Of a stretch of DNA of 35,510 nucleotides, positions 23,526-31,498 are shown one piece after another. The position numbers and the translations under genes were made by a program. This stretch comes from Acidobacteriaceae bacterium (GTDB lineage: Bacteria > Acidobacteriota > Terriglobia > Terriglobales > Acidobacteriaceae). Every line of letters begins with the position of its first letter. The stretch's first letter is position 1. A model generated the notes under the pieces. It was given only the letters and a program-made list of their open reading frames with translations. It was not told the DNA's origin and did no database searches. The stretch is from the NCBI GenBank assembly GCA_025449575.1, contig JANWJB010000182.1, positions 1-35,510 of the forward strand. Direction: 5' to 3'.

Positions 23526-26525
23526 CTAATTCCCGCCGCTGGTGCGGCCACTGAACAGTGGCCGCGTGAACAGGCTGAAGTATTTGAGCGCGAACCAGGA
23601 ACCGGCCGTTTTGCCGTTGGTGAAACGCGCCCGGAAGCGTTCGTTCTGGCCCCGCGCACCGCTCGAGTAGCCTTTCCAGTTTTCCGGCGTCAGCAGGAAC
23701 GGCTGCAGCTTGATCTCCCGGGTCGCTGTAGGCGCGCTCCCCGGCTCGCCCGAGGAATCTACGTAGCTGCGCGCAACCATTACAGATACATTCATCCGGC
23801 CGGAGCCGGTGGCGTTGGCGCTCAACCCGCCCAGCATCGCAACCGCCATGTTTCCCGGATCGCAGACCGTCTCGTATTGGCAGTCGATGCCTGCCCCGTT
23901 ATCGCTGTAAACGCCGGGGGTGATCGCCTGCACCGTTCCGTCGGGAGCCGAGGAAGCGACCAGGATCTGCGATTGCCGGAAGCTGCCCCAATCCGATGCA
24001 TTCTCCGCCAGTTGCCGCTCGCACCGGATCGCCCCATAGCCCGCAATATCGTCTATGCTCCACTTCCGCGCTCCGCCCAGGGCAATCTCTTTGCCCGCAT
24101 ATTCGGAAAAGTGAATCGGTCCCTGCAGGCCCTCCATGTAATTCAACGTAAGGCAGGCGTTGGGGGCGGTTGCCCGGCCCACCGGAAGACCGATCCGGAT
24201 CTCCTTATTCTCCTCATCGGTTGCGCACCAGACCGTCTCCTCCGCGTCCCAGTTGATCGTGGACCAGAAGCGCGGTATCTCTTTGGTGATCAGCTCCGGC
24301 TGCGGCGAGCCCGGCGCGTAAATGTACACGCCACTGCGGTGCACGAAGAGCAGGAATTGATTCGTAACCGCCACCGCGCGTGGTCCGCACGGCCCCACGC
24401 CCTCCCAGCGCTGCTGCACGCTCCAAGTGGATGGATCGGTAGCCGTCGGGCTGATGGTGAATCCCGACCGCTCTTTCAGCGAGTAGAGCGTGCCCTGGTA
24501 CTCGCGCGCGCAGATGCAGCGCTGGCCGTTGCCGTTGGCGACCTGGATCGGGCTGGTGTCTCCGTAAAATGACTCCGAATCGGCCGCCAGAGAGATGTAG
24601 TGGCCGCTCGCATAGCCGTCCACCGCGGTGAGCACTACCCGGTCGATCGATGGCGCATAGTACACATCGACGGCCGCCGGCGGCGGGATGCAGCGCAACC
24701 GGTCCGTGATGTCCGTCGCCGTCTCGCCAATGAGAAACTCGTCGGTAAAGTCGAAGAACGCCGTGGTCGCTGTGTTGTCGGCGATCACCGTCGATGTCAT
24801 CGCTATGCCGCTGGAGATGGTCGCCGAGGGAATGGAATAGAACGGTCCGGCGGCGGTCCCATCGGCAACTGTGAATCCGATCGTTCGGTTGATCACATTC
24901 TCCGGACCGACTGGAATGTTCGCCATATATAAGGAGTAGCCCGGCAGATCGACGTCGACTGAGGTGAAGGCCGGAACCGTGCCGCTTAGGTTGCCGTTTC
25001 GATTGGTGAAGGCAATGGATGCATAGCGCAGGCCTGGCGCGCCGCTGTCGTTTACGTCCGCCGAGTCGGGCGCGATGTTGCCTGCATTTCCTGCGGTATT
25101 CACGTCAGGTGGTGGAGGGCCGCCCGCGGCCGCCGTGATCGCTCCCGTCACCGACGGCTGAAAACTGCCTACAAAGGCATATGCGGAAAGCGCGGGGGCG
25201 GGATCGCCGGAGGCCACGTCGGCTTCGTAGAGATTAACGCCTGTTACGACATAATTGGTCGCGGGAATCGGGACTTGGACCGCATCGCCGTCCACCGTAT
25301 TGTTGAGCACTCCGGCGGTGGAAGGTTGCGTCTCACCCGCACCGTTTGTATAGGTCGCCACCACGTACACGTCGCGGCCGGCAGCAAAGCTGCCTTCGCC
25401 GGAAGCTCGCACCAGCGCCGGCATCGCTGGGGCAGGCAATCCTCCTGGTGTAATCCGCGCCAGGTTTGCCGTGGGCGGCGCTGTGCCCGCGGCGCTGGAT
25501 GCAACCGTGACGGTGTCTCCCAGAGCAAAGCTGGCCACCAGCGCATAACTCTCTGTCGAAGGCGCTGCCGCGCCCGTCGCCACGTCGGCTTCATAAACGT
25601 TCATCTTTGCCGGCTGATATTCCCCCGCGATTTCTTGCATCCATCCCGGCAGCGTAGAGAGCGAAGGCAAAGTAAATTGAACTCCGTCGCCGGCATTGGT
25701 ATTGACCAAAATGCCTGCGCCCGAGGGTGTCGACTCTCCATGAAAGTTGACGTAGGTGACCCTTAGGTAGATATCGCGCCCGGCGGGGAAGCTTCCCGCT
25801 CCCGCTGCGCGAATGGCTTCCGGGCTGTTCGGGTTGGGCAGGCGATTGGCTAAAACTGGCGTGGATTCCTCCCACACCACGCCGCCATCGGCAACGGTGC
25901 CGCCTTCGGTCAGCGGCCAGACCGGTTCGGCCGTTCCCGTAATGCCGCCGTGGACACACCGGTAGAGGTGTCCGTTGCCTCCCACCACCGTGGCCTGTAC
26001 GTATTCATTGGCCAGATAGGCTGTCGAAGACAGCCATGTCGCGCCAATCGCTTTCTGCCCGTAAGGATCGAGCGTCTGCGATTTGAGGTCATATACCTGA
26101 ATGGGAGCCTGCGCGTCTTTCAGATCCGAGAACGCGACCAATGCGCGGTTGTAACACTCCGTGATTATGGCGTGCGCTTGCGCCGGCTGCGTCACCAACG
26201 GGCCGGTCACTCGCTTCAATCTTCCCGATCCCGCCGGAGATTCGATCAGCAGATAGCCGTCGGTGTCGAAGAGCATGGGAACCTGGAAGAGCCGTTCCCC
26301 CGGGTTTTCCGGGGTATAGATCAACCCGGCAAGCCCGGTAATGGGAACCTGGTTAGGCCCCTGCATCGCAGTCTGCAGTCCATAGCGCGTGGCTACCGTC
26401 GTCAGCTCGAAGCGGCAGTTTTTGCAAACCGCCGCTACGCCGATCGGCAGCACGGTGGGGTCGTCATTATCGACCAAACCGCCGAACCGCGCGCATTCGT
26501 GGGGTATGAAGCCGTCGAAGTTAAT
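23526..26525 (-). CDS. Large tail nozzle/tubular-B-like phage protein, start uncertain
   Basis: Up to 999 residues, mostly beta-strands, with repeated segments around GSFPAGRDIYLRVTYVNFHG and GSFAAGRDVYVVATYTNGAG (two related Ig-like units). The N-terminal pattern INFDGFIPHECARFGG...CKNCRFELTTVATRYG recalls nozzle proteins (T7 gp12 type: proline-rich opening, then Asn-Cys and an Arg-Gly). That opening has no ATG/GTG/TTG before it: the frame is open upstream to the TAG of the preceding gene, and the best ribosome site (GGAAGAGG) precedes an ATT at 26525. A TTG at 26477 would lose 16 residues that look native. I give 26525 as the tentative start. Likely forms the tail tube tip through which DNA passes. 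Confidence 0.65.
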   Translation of the reverse strand: MNFDGFIPHECARFGGLVDNDDPTVLPIGVAAVCKNCRFELTTVATRYGLQTAMQGPNQVPITGLAGLIYTPENPGERLFQVPMLFDTDGYLLIESPAGSGRLKRVTGPLVTQPAQAHAIITECYNRALVAFSDLKDAQAPIQVYDLKSQTLDPYGQKAIGATWLSSTAYLANEYVQATVVGGNGHLYRCVHGGITGTAEPVWPLTEGGTVADGGVVWEESTPVLANRLPNPNSPEAIRAAGAGSFPAGRDIYLRVTYVNFHGESTPSGAGILVNTNAGDGVQFTLPSLSTLPGWMQEIAGEYQPAKMNVYEADVATGAAAPSTESYALVASFALGDTVTVASSAAGTAPPTANLARITPGGLPAPAMPALVRASGEGSFAAGRDVYVVATYTNGAGETQPSTAGVLNNTVDGDAVQVPIPATNYVVTGVNLYEADVASGDPAPALSAYAFVGSFQPSVTGAITAAAGGPPPPDVNTAGNAGNIAPDSADVNDSGAPGLRYASIAFTNRNGNLSGTVPAFTSVDVDLPGYSLYMANIPVGPENVINRTIGFTVADGTAAGPFYSIPSATISSGIAMTSTVIADNTATTAFFDFTDEFLIGETATDITDRLRCIPPPAAVDVYYAPSIDRVVLTAVDGYASGHYISLAADSESFYGDTSPIQVANGNGQRCICAREYQGTLYSLKERSGFTISPTATDPSTWSVQQRWEGVGPCGPRAVAVTNQFLLFVHRSGVYIYAPGSPQPELITKEIPRFWSTINWDAEETVWCATDEENKEIRIGLPVGRATAPNACLTLNYMEGLQGPIHFSEYAGKEIALGGARKWSIDDIAGYGAIRCERQLAENASDWGSFRQSQILVASSAPDGTVQAITPGVYSDNGAGIDCQYETVCDPGNMAVAMLGGLSANATGSGRMNVSVMVARSYVDSSGEPGSAPTATREIKLQPFLLTPENWKGYSSGARGQNERFRARFTNGKTAGSWFALKYFSLFTRPLFSGRTSGGN

Positions 26526-26537
26526 GGCGACCTCTTC

Positions 26538-26903
26538 CTATACGCTGCGCTTGGTTGCTGCCAGCACCACTGTGCCGCCGGTGAGAGCAGCAGGATACAC
26601 CCCCGCCGTCAGCTCGCTGCCGCCCGGCGCGAAGACCTGCAACTTGTAGCTGGCGGGCGAACTCGCTGCGGCAACTACGGGTTGCACATAGTAGCCGTCA
26701 ATGTTTTCGAAGAAGACGCCGGGGCCGCCGTTCAGCGGAATCTCAAAGAGTCCCTCCCCTTCCAGACCATTGGGATTGGCGATGGATTGAAGGTTGAGCG
26801 CGTCTCCGCCTACTGTGTAACTGCCGGTGAAGCTGAGGCCCAGGTATAGCGTCGTGTTACGAAGCCCGGGAGTGTAGTCGACAAGCGATACCGCAATTGC
26901 CAT
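26538..26903 (-). CDS. Small phage structural protein of unknown function
   Basis: A 121-residue beta-rich protein (TLYLGLSFTGSYTVGGDALN, GYYVQPVVAAASSPASYKLQ). The ATG at 26903 follows AAGGAG by 8 bases, so it is well supported. The fold could be a head-decoration or tail-tip protein; I do not recognise it. It ends with TAG, after which the same frame stays open through the following ~1,000-residue gene, so readthrough would make a fusion of about 1,125 residues. It lies between the adaptor-like and nozzle-like genes. Confidence 0.75.
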   Translation of the reverse strand: MAIAVSLVDYTPGLRNTTLYLGLSFTGSYTVGGDALNLQSIANPNGLEGEGLFEIPLNGGPGVFFENIDGYYVQPVVAAASSPASYKLQVFAPGGSELTAGVYPAALTGGTVVLAATKRSV

Positions 26904-27028
26904 GTTGGAATCTCCTTGCGAGAAGTTGTGAACTGGAAAAGCAAATCGTTAAAAAGCATGCTGCGGTCGGCTATGCCGCTGCGGTTGCAAACACGCAACC
27001 CCTGTCATCCCGCGCAAGGCGCGAACGG

Positions 27029-27697
27029 CTAACCTCTCCTGCCCGTCTGTCTGCCGGCCCTGCGCACCTGGCCCTGCTCCATCCGGACGAGTTGCTCCAT
27101 GATCTCGTCCATCCCCTCGGCGGCTTTGGATTCGTACTCCTCGACCCAAGGACCGTTACCGCGCACTGCCGCGATCAGCGCCGCCGTCCCATAGCTCACC
27201 ACATAACCGATGCGTGGATGCGTCGTGAGTGCGCTGGCATCGCTGGTGAGCGGCGGGGGCCCGAACTCGCCGCGTACTCGAAGATCGACGGCGATAGACG
27301 ATGGAGTAAGCCAGATGGTATTGCCGCGAAACTCCCACCCCGCCATGCGCTCCTGCGGTTGAAGATCGGGCAGCACGCCATAGTTAGGAACCAATCTGTA
27401 GTAGCTCGGGTCCTCGCCCGCGGCCTTCCAGTCAATGCGCTGCGGCTGCGCCATCAGATGCGACAGCGGGCCGGCGCCCGCCTGCAATGCGGCAAGGTTC
27501 GGTGTGCCCGGCGCGATCCCGGCAACCTCCACGACCGCGACATCATAGGAACTCTGCGTCGAGGCGAGCTGTGAGTTCGCGTCCTCGTAAACCTCCGCGA
27601 TCAGCGGAAGGATGAAGTCGTCGGTAAGGTAGGAGCCCTGCGGATCGTCCAGCAGGGCGCGAACCCTGGCCTTTACCTGGCCCAGCGTCCAGCTCAT
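27029..27697 (-). CDS. Head-tail adaptor/tail tubular A-like phage protein
   Basis: A 222-residue protein with a helical N-terminus (MSWTLGQVKARVRALLDDPQ, then FILPLIAEVYEDANSQLAS) and a beta-strand middle, ending in a long basic helix. The size and order (after capsid, before the nozzle-like gene) fit the adaptor proteins that form a ring below the portal, such as T7 gp11. The start overlaps the stop of the preceding gene as ATGA. Assignment is by length, secondary-structure pattern and position. Confidence 0.55.
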   Translation of the reverse strand: MSWTLGQVKARVRALLDDPQGSYLTDDFILPLIAEVYEDANSQLASTQSSYDVAVVEVAGIAPGTPNLAALQAGAGPLSHLMAQPQRIDWKAAGEDPSYYRLVPNYGVLPDLQPQERMAGWEFRGNTIWLTPSSIAVDLRVRGEFGPPPLTSDASALTTHPRIGYVVSYGTAALIAAVRGNGPWVEEYESKAAEGMDEIMEQLVRMEQGQVRRAGRQTGRRG

Positions 27698-28647
27698 GCT
27701 CCGGCCTTGCCCTTCGCCTTATCGCGCTCGGTTTTGATCTGGTGCACAACCTTCCACTCCTCCGCCGTTAACCGGTCCATCTCCACCGCGCCATAGGCGA
27801 TGCGCGTGTTTCGGTAAGCAGCCAGTACGTCGAAGATATGCCCGCAGTTCACGCAGAGAATCGCTCCCGCCTTGGGTTGCGAAGCGCAGCTCGGGCACGG
27901 CTCCGGCTGCTTTTCCATCAAAGTGCTGGACTGCATCACCCAGCGGGGTAGTTCGGGAATCAGGCCTTCATGGAAGGCCAGCCGCGCCATATCGCGGTGG
28001 GCATCGTTCACGTTCATGCGCTGAGAATCGTTTTCGTGCCAGGCGTTGGCCGACTGCAGCCGCCGCAGCAGCGAGTCATTCCGCTTCTGCCGCACCGCCG
28101 CGAGCGCCTCGTGAAAGTCGCGCTCGCGCACCTCCACGTAGAACTCGCCCTGCTCGTTGTAGGCGACCTCAGGAATGCGAATCTTCGCGCCCTTCTTGAA
28201 GGAGCGCGGATCGTGAGTTCCCACATAGCAGAGCACGCCGCCGAAGCCGCCCTCCTGCTGCACAAACTCGCGGATGTACTCCGCCGCCAGCACCAGAGGA
28301 ATCGCCGGCACCGGCTCCATCTGCATCATGTTCTGCGAATCGCAGCCCAGGTCGCGATGGCCCCAGCGTGTCTGCTTGATGACGTAAACCGCATACGGCT
28401 CTCCCGGCATGCAAGGGGGAACTTGGTCAGGGAAGTAGACGCCGCCGTTGATCTTCAGCGGAAACGGGTTCAGGTTCAGAATCGTTACCGGGGTGTCGGC
28501 CTCGGTCTGCTTGAGCAGGCGCTGGATTTCCGCGTAGCGCTTTGCCGTCCAGCGCTGCCCCGGATCGCGATACTTGCCTGGGTCCCGGCCCAACAGCGCC
28601 TCGGCATTTGCCCTTTGCATCTCTGGAGTAATCACTACTGTCGCCAT
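27694..28647 (-). CDS. Phage protein of unknown function with C-terminal zinc ribbon
   Basis: A 317-residue protein. The ATG at 28647 has AGGAG 7 bases upstream; an in-frame ATG 13 codons earlier is less likely. The middle is beta-rich (VTILNLNPFPLKINGGVYFP, GKYRDPGQRWTAKRYAEIQR). Near the C-terminus (about 250-272) CPSC and CVNCGH form a CxxC-x(n)-CxxC zinc ribbon. The ribbon suggests nucleic-acid or protein binding, unusual for a virion protein, so it may be a non-structural passenger. It is the third gene after the capsid and is followed without a gap by the adaptor-like gene. Confidence 0.7.
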   Translation of the reverse strand: MATVVITPEMQRANAEALLGRDPGKYRDPGQRWTAKRYAEIQRLLKQTEADTPVTILNLNPFPLKINGGVYFPDQVPPCMPGEPYAVYVIKQTRWGHRDLGCDSQNMMQMEPVPAIPLVLAAEYIREFVQQEGGFGGVLCYVGTHDPRSFKKGAKIRIPEVAYNEQGEFYVEVRERDFHEALAAVRQKRNDSLLRRLQSANAWHENDSQRMNVNDAHRDMARLAFHEGLIPELPRWVMQSSTLMEKQPEPCPSCASQPKAGAILCVNCGHIFDVLAAYRNTRIAYGAVEMDRLTAEEWKVVHQIKTERDKAKGKAGA

Positions 28648-28770
28648 GCTTCTTTCTCCTGTTGGTTCTGCTTTTCTTTCTGTCATTCCCGAAGGGAATC
28701 CGTTTGCCCACTCGTAGTGTTGTTACTCCGCAGCCACACAGCCTTGCAGAAGGCTGAATCCATTTGGAGC

Positions 28771-28776
28771 TATAAT
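28771..28776 (+). promoter_or_regulatory. Perfect -10 box on the strand opposite the late operon
   Basis: TATAAT lies between two minus-strand phage genes and faces the plus-strand small gene. The best -35-like match, TTGCAG at 28744-28749, is 21 bases away, which is too far, so the promoter would need an activator or rely on other contacts. It would start a transcript that reads only the moron-like gene. Confidence 0.35.
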
Positions 28777-28908
28777 TGCCGCCATGAAGCAGGCAGGCAG
28801 CCCGTCTCCCGCACGAATCGCCCTGCGCTCCGGCTTGGGGCTCTCGTCAGCTCGAGCGGCGCTCTGGGAGTCCTCTTCCCCCTCGTATCTGTCCGTAAGG
28901 ACCGGGTC

Positions 28909-29241
28909 TTGGTTATTCTGTTGTTGTTGGCTGCCTCATGTGCTCTGATCCTGCTGGGAGTTTTTGTCACATCCAAGGCCGAGTCGCGTCTGAAGAGCGG
29001 GATTCACGGTGGCGATTGGTATCCCAACGACTTGGGCCAGTTACGTCGGCTTTTGCGTTCCCTCTTTTGGGTCGCTGGGATAATCTACTTGTACGGCCTG
29101 GTTGTTATAGCAATCCACGGCGGCCGCCACCTCCATTGGGCGGAGGTATGGTGCTTCGGTGGTCTTTTCCCAGTAACCACGCTCAGCCGGCTCCACTCCA
29201 TGCTGAACTCCAAGCGCCCGCCCTCCAACGCTGCAATATAG
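28909..29241 (+). CDS. Moron-like small membrane protein on the opposite strand
   Basis: A 110-residue protein with two membrane helices (VILLLLAASCALILLGVFVT and LFWVAGIIYLYGLVVIAI) and a basic C-terminus (RLHSMLNSKRPPS). It is on the plus strand inside an otherwise minus-strand late block, with a TATAAT upstream and a hairpin downstream (29307-29326): the layout of a moron. I take the TTG at 28909, preceded by AAGGA 7 bases upstream; there is no ATG in frame. An ATG at 28784 in another frame opens a 54-codon frame that overlaps it, so a frameshift or a longer original protein is possible. No homologue is recognised; membrane morons often alter the cell surface or block other phages. Confidence 0.5.
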   Translation: MVILLLLAASCALILLGVFVTSKAESRLKSGIHGGDWYPNDLGQLRRLLRSLFWVAGIIYLYGLVVIAIHGGRHLHWAEVWCFGGLFPVTTLSRLHSMLNSKRPPSNAAI

Positions 29242-29306
29242 GCCGAATTCAAACCAATCCACTCCGATTATTGGGGCGGCGCGAATCGCCTTGCCGGCTA
29301 GAAGCT

Positions 29307-29326
29307 AAAAGCTAGAAGCTGCTTTT
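29307..29326. terminator. Hairpin with A/T arms between convergent genes
   Basis: AAAAGC (29307-29312) pairs with GCTTTT (29321-29326). The T-run in the right arm fits a terminator for the plus-strand gene, and the sequence overlaps the stop of the convergent 235-residue gene. The block CTAGAAGCT repeats within a few bases (29299-29320). Confidence 0.35.
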
Positions 29327-30032
29327 ACAAAATCCCAATATGTTCATTTGCTTTGCCAATTCTGGCCGCTAGCTCCTGGCGCCAGCGGCTGGCTGCGAGC
29401 GATCCGCTCTTCATCGGCGATAGGTGGTCGGCCATCATTACCGCGTACTCATCCTTACGCTTCCGCTCGGCCAGTTCCTCTTCATACTCGTAGCGCAGCA
29501 GCGCCTCTTGCGCTCGCGAAGTCGGCGTTCCCCGCCGGTTATTGATCCCTGACGAGTAGCTGGAGACGAGCTTCTGCAGCATGTCGGTCGAGGGAATGCG
29601 CGCCCACGGCCCGAAGATCATCTCGTAATCCCCGCACTCCGGATAGGCGCCCAGCATCGGCGTCATGCCGTCGACCGCCTTGTAGGAGTACCACTCCTCC
29701 TGCGATCCGTAGGCGGAGGCCGGAAACCACTTCTCCAAAATCCATCCATCGGCATGGGGATACTTTCGTATCTCCCGCATCTCCGTCACCACCCGTATCG
29801 GCTTGTTGTCGTAGCGGCCAAAGTTGCATCCGGGAAGATCTTCGCGAGGCTCAAAGCGCAGCCCGCCCTTCTCCGCCGTCGTCAACCCCGGAGCCCAATC
29901 GCGATAGACTCCCGCTTCCTTTACCAGCCGGTCGGCGCCGATCAGTAGCCGCCACTGCGGCTTGCCGTATGGATTTCTGCCGCCATAGCGGGTCAGAAAC
30001 TGCTGTACCGTCTTGGGAACGATGTGATTCAT
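29325..30032 (-). CDS. Phage protein of unknown function
   Basis: A 235-residue protein I do not recognise, beta-rich at first (PQWRLLIGADRLVKEAG) and helical and charged at the end (RYEYEEELAERKRKDEYAVM). No cysteine motif, membrane segment or signal peptide. The ATG at 30032 is preceded by AAGGAG. It lies between the capsid gene, from which it is separated by a strong hairpin and T-run, and the moron-like gene, so it may begin a separately transcribed or attenuated part of the late operon. Confidence 0.7.
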   Translation of the reverse strand: MNHIVPKTVQQFLTRYGGRNPYGKPQWRLLIGADRLVKEAGVYRDWAPGLTTAEKGGLRFEPREDLPGCNFGRYDNKPIRVVTEMREIRKYPHADGWILEKWFPASAYGSQEEWYSYKAVDGMTPMLGAYPECGDYEMIFGPWARIPSTDMLQKLVSSYSSGINNRRGTPTSRAQEALLRYEYEEELAERKRKDEYAVMMADHLSPMKSGSLAASRWRQELAARIGKANEHIGIL

Positions 30033-30042
30033 CGAACTCCTT

Positions 30043-30109
30043 AAAAAAGCAGCAAGCCGTCAGTGAGCGAGCAAGAGTCAGCCTGGTTTGACTGACTCGC
30101 TAACTCGCT
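30043..30109 (-). terminator. Hairpin plus T-run after the capsid gene
   Basis: On the minus strand AGCGAG...GAGTCAG (30092-30109) pairs with CTGACTC...CTCGCT (30066-30081) around a 10-base loop, followed after about 17 bases by a T6 run (30043-30048). A second palindrome (GCCGGC-AA-GCCGGC) lies just after the capsid stop. A partial terminator here would make capsid mRNA more abundant than downstream genes, as T7 does with its terminator after gene 10. Confidence 0.6.
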
Positions 30110-30131
30110 GTGCCGCCGGCTTGCCGGCTCC

Positions 30132-31421
30132 CTAGTTAAAGACCGGAACCTTCAGCCCGGTCACCGACGAGATGGCCTGCGGATTGTCCACGGCATACTG
30201 CCGGGCATCCACGTAGTAGCATCCCTCGTTGGCGGTCGGATTGCCGGAGGCCGGATCGTAAATCTGGAAGACCCACTGCCCGCTGCGATTCTTGAACCAG
30301 AACGGCGCCTTGCCCCATACCACCTTGAGCCAGGAGCCGAAGTCCATGAAGTCGATGCGGGTATTGTCGGCGTGAATGTTGCGGACAATCTCCCGTCCGG
30401 CAATGGTGAACTGGCCCACGTTGGCGGTTACGCCATCGAAGCCGGGCATCTTGCCGTTCGACATCAAGATTTCCTGCTTGGCGAAGCCCATCTCCTCGTA
30501 AGCCTGAATCTGCGAAGGATGCGCATGCCAGACCTGCGACTTGAGAGCGTCGGTGCCCAGCGACTGCTCCACGCGGCTGAGTGCCGCGCGCAGCATGGGC
30601 AAAGACAATGGCGCTCCGCCGGCAGCAACCCCGTTCGCCACCACATAGCTCTGCGTCCGGGCGATGCCCAGATAAGTCCCGGTCGTCGAGGTGTTGTGGA
30701 AGTAGGGAATGCCGTAGAGAAATACCGGCGTGGTAGCTGCGACGCCGGCGACCATAATGAAGTCGCCCGCGACCGTGCCGGCGGGAACCGAGTCCACGGT
30801 AATGGACTGAACGCCGCCCAGCTTATTGTTCACATTGGTCACGTAGCAGGCGCCGCGCAGAGTGTAGTTGCCGTCGCCGGTCATCACCTGCACCTGTTGG
30901 CCTTGCGAGATCAACCGCGCGCCCCACGGGCTGTTGGCCAGCACAATGGGGTTGGCTCCGCCGCCGCCGTAGGTGGCATCTACCTGACCGATCTTGCCGT
31001 CGCCCGACTGCTGCAGGAACTGATCGCGATTCTTCGCCATCTGCACCGCAACGTCGGCCAGCGTCTTGGTGACGGGGTTCTCGGAGACCACCTTCGGTCC
31101 CCCCTCGCCCACAATGTCCACCAGCCGCGAGTACTCGACCGGGATCACATAAGCCAGAGGAGTCGTGGTGCCCTGTACCCACTGCGAGAAGTTGCCTGCC
31201 GGCAAAATGCCGCCGTCCAGGTTGAACATGGCGACGTTGCCGGGAAATGCGGTCTGGAAGCGGATACGGAAGCTCCGCAGCGAGACCGGAGTGATGGAGC
31301 CGCGCTCGGAGATACGGCTGTCGAGTTTGGCTTCTTTTTCAATAAGCAGCTTGATGACCTCGTTCAGGGCCTCCAGCTGCAGTTCTTGCGTGGTGCTCGC
31401 GGCACCGGGAAGATTCGGCAT
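30132..31421 (-). CDS. Major capsid protein
   Basis: A 429-residue protein with the features of a podovirus major capsid protein: a helical N-arm (QELQLEALNEVIKLLIEKEA), beta-rich core (SITPVSLRSFRIRFQTAFPG), KTLADVAVQMAKNRDQFLQQ helix and a C-terminal domain with WHAHPSQIQAYEEMGF and FGSWLKVVWGKAPFWFKNRS. Placed directly after the scaffold-like gene and portal, and followed by a terminator-like hairpin. The fold is likely HK97-type, but this needs a structure search. The ribosome site AAGGA is about 11 bases from the ATG. I see no inserted Ig domain. Confidence 0.8.
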   Translation of the reverse strand: MPNLPGAASTTQELQLEALNEVIKLLIEKEAKLDSRISERGSITPVSLRSFRIRFQTAFPGNVAMFNLDGGILPAGNFSQWVQGTTTPLAYVIPVEYSRLVDIVGEGGPKVVSENPVTKTLADVAVQMAKNRDQFLQQSGDGKIGQVDATYGGGGANPIVLANSPWGARLISQGQQVQVMTGDGNYTLRGACYVTNVNNKLGGVQSITVDSVPAGTVAGDFIMVAGVAATTPVFLYGIPYFHNTSTTGTYLGIARTQSYVVANGVAAGGAPLSLPMLRAALSRVEQSLGTDALKSQVWHAHPSQIQAYEEMGFAKQEILMSNGKMPGFDGVTANVGQFTIAGREIVRNIHADNTRIDFMDFGSWLKVVWGKAPFWFKNRSGQWVFQIYDPASGNPTANEGCYYVDARQYAVDNPQAISSVTGLKVPVFN

Positions 31422-31455
31422 AATGCATCAATCCTTTTTTGGGTCAAAAACCTGG

Positions 31456-31494
31456 CTCCCGTGAGTTACAGCGAGTTACAGCTGGCCTCGGGAG
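31456..31494 (-). promoter_or_regulatory. Hairpin with internal tandem repeat before the capsid gene
   Basis: CTCCCG (31456-31461) and CGGGAG (31489-31494) are complementary, and between them GAGTTACAGC occurs twice in tandem (31463-31472, 31473-31482). On the minus strand a T5 run follows, so this could be a partial terminator, an attenuator or an RNA processing site between scaffold and capsid. Confidence 0.45.
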
Positions 31495-31498
31495 AGTT

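Noticed and set aside
27970-29241. 423-codon plus-strand frame
   Set aside because: Its first two thirds are the antisense of the 317-residue phage gene and lack an in-frame start with a ribosome site; only the C-terminal part (from 28909) looks like a real membrane protein.
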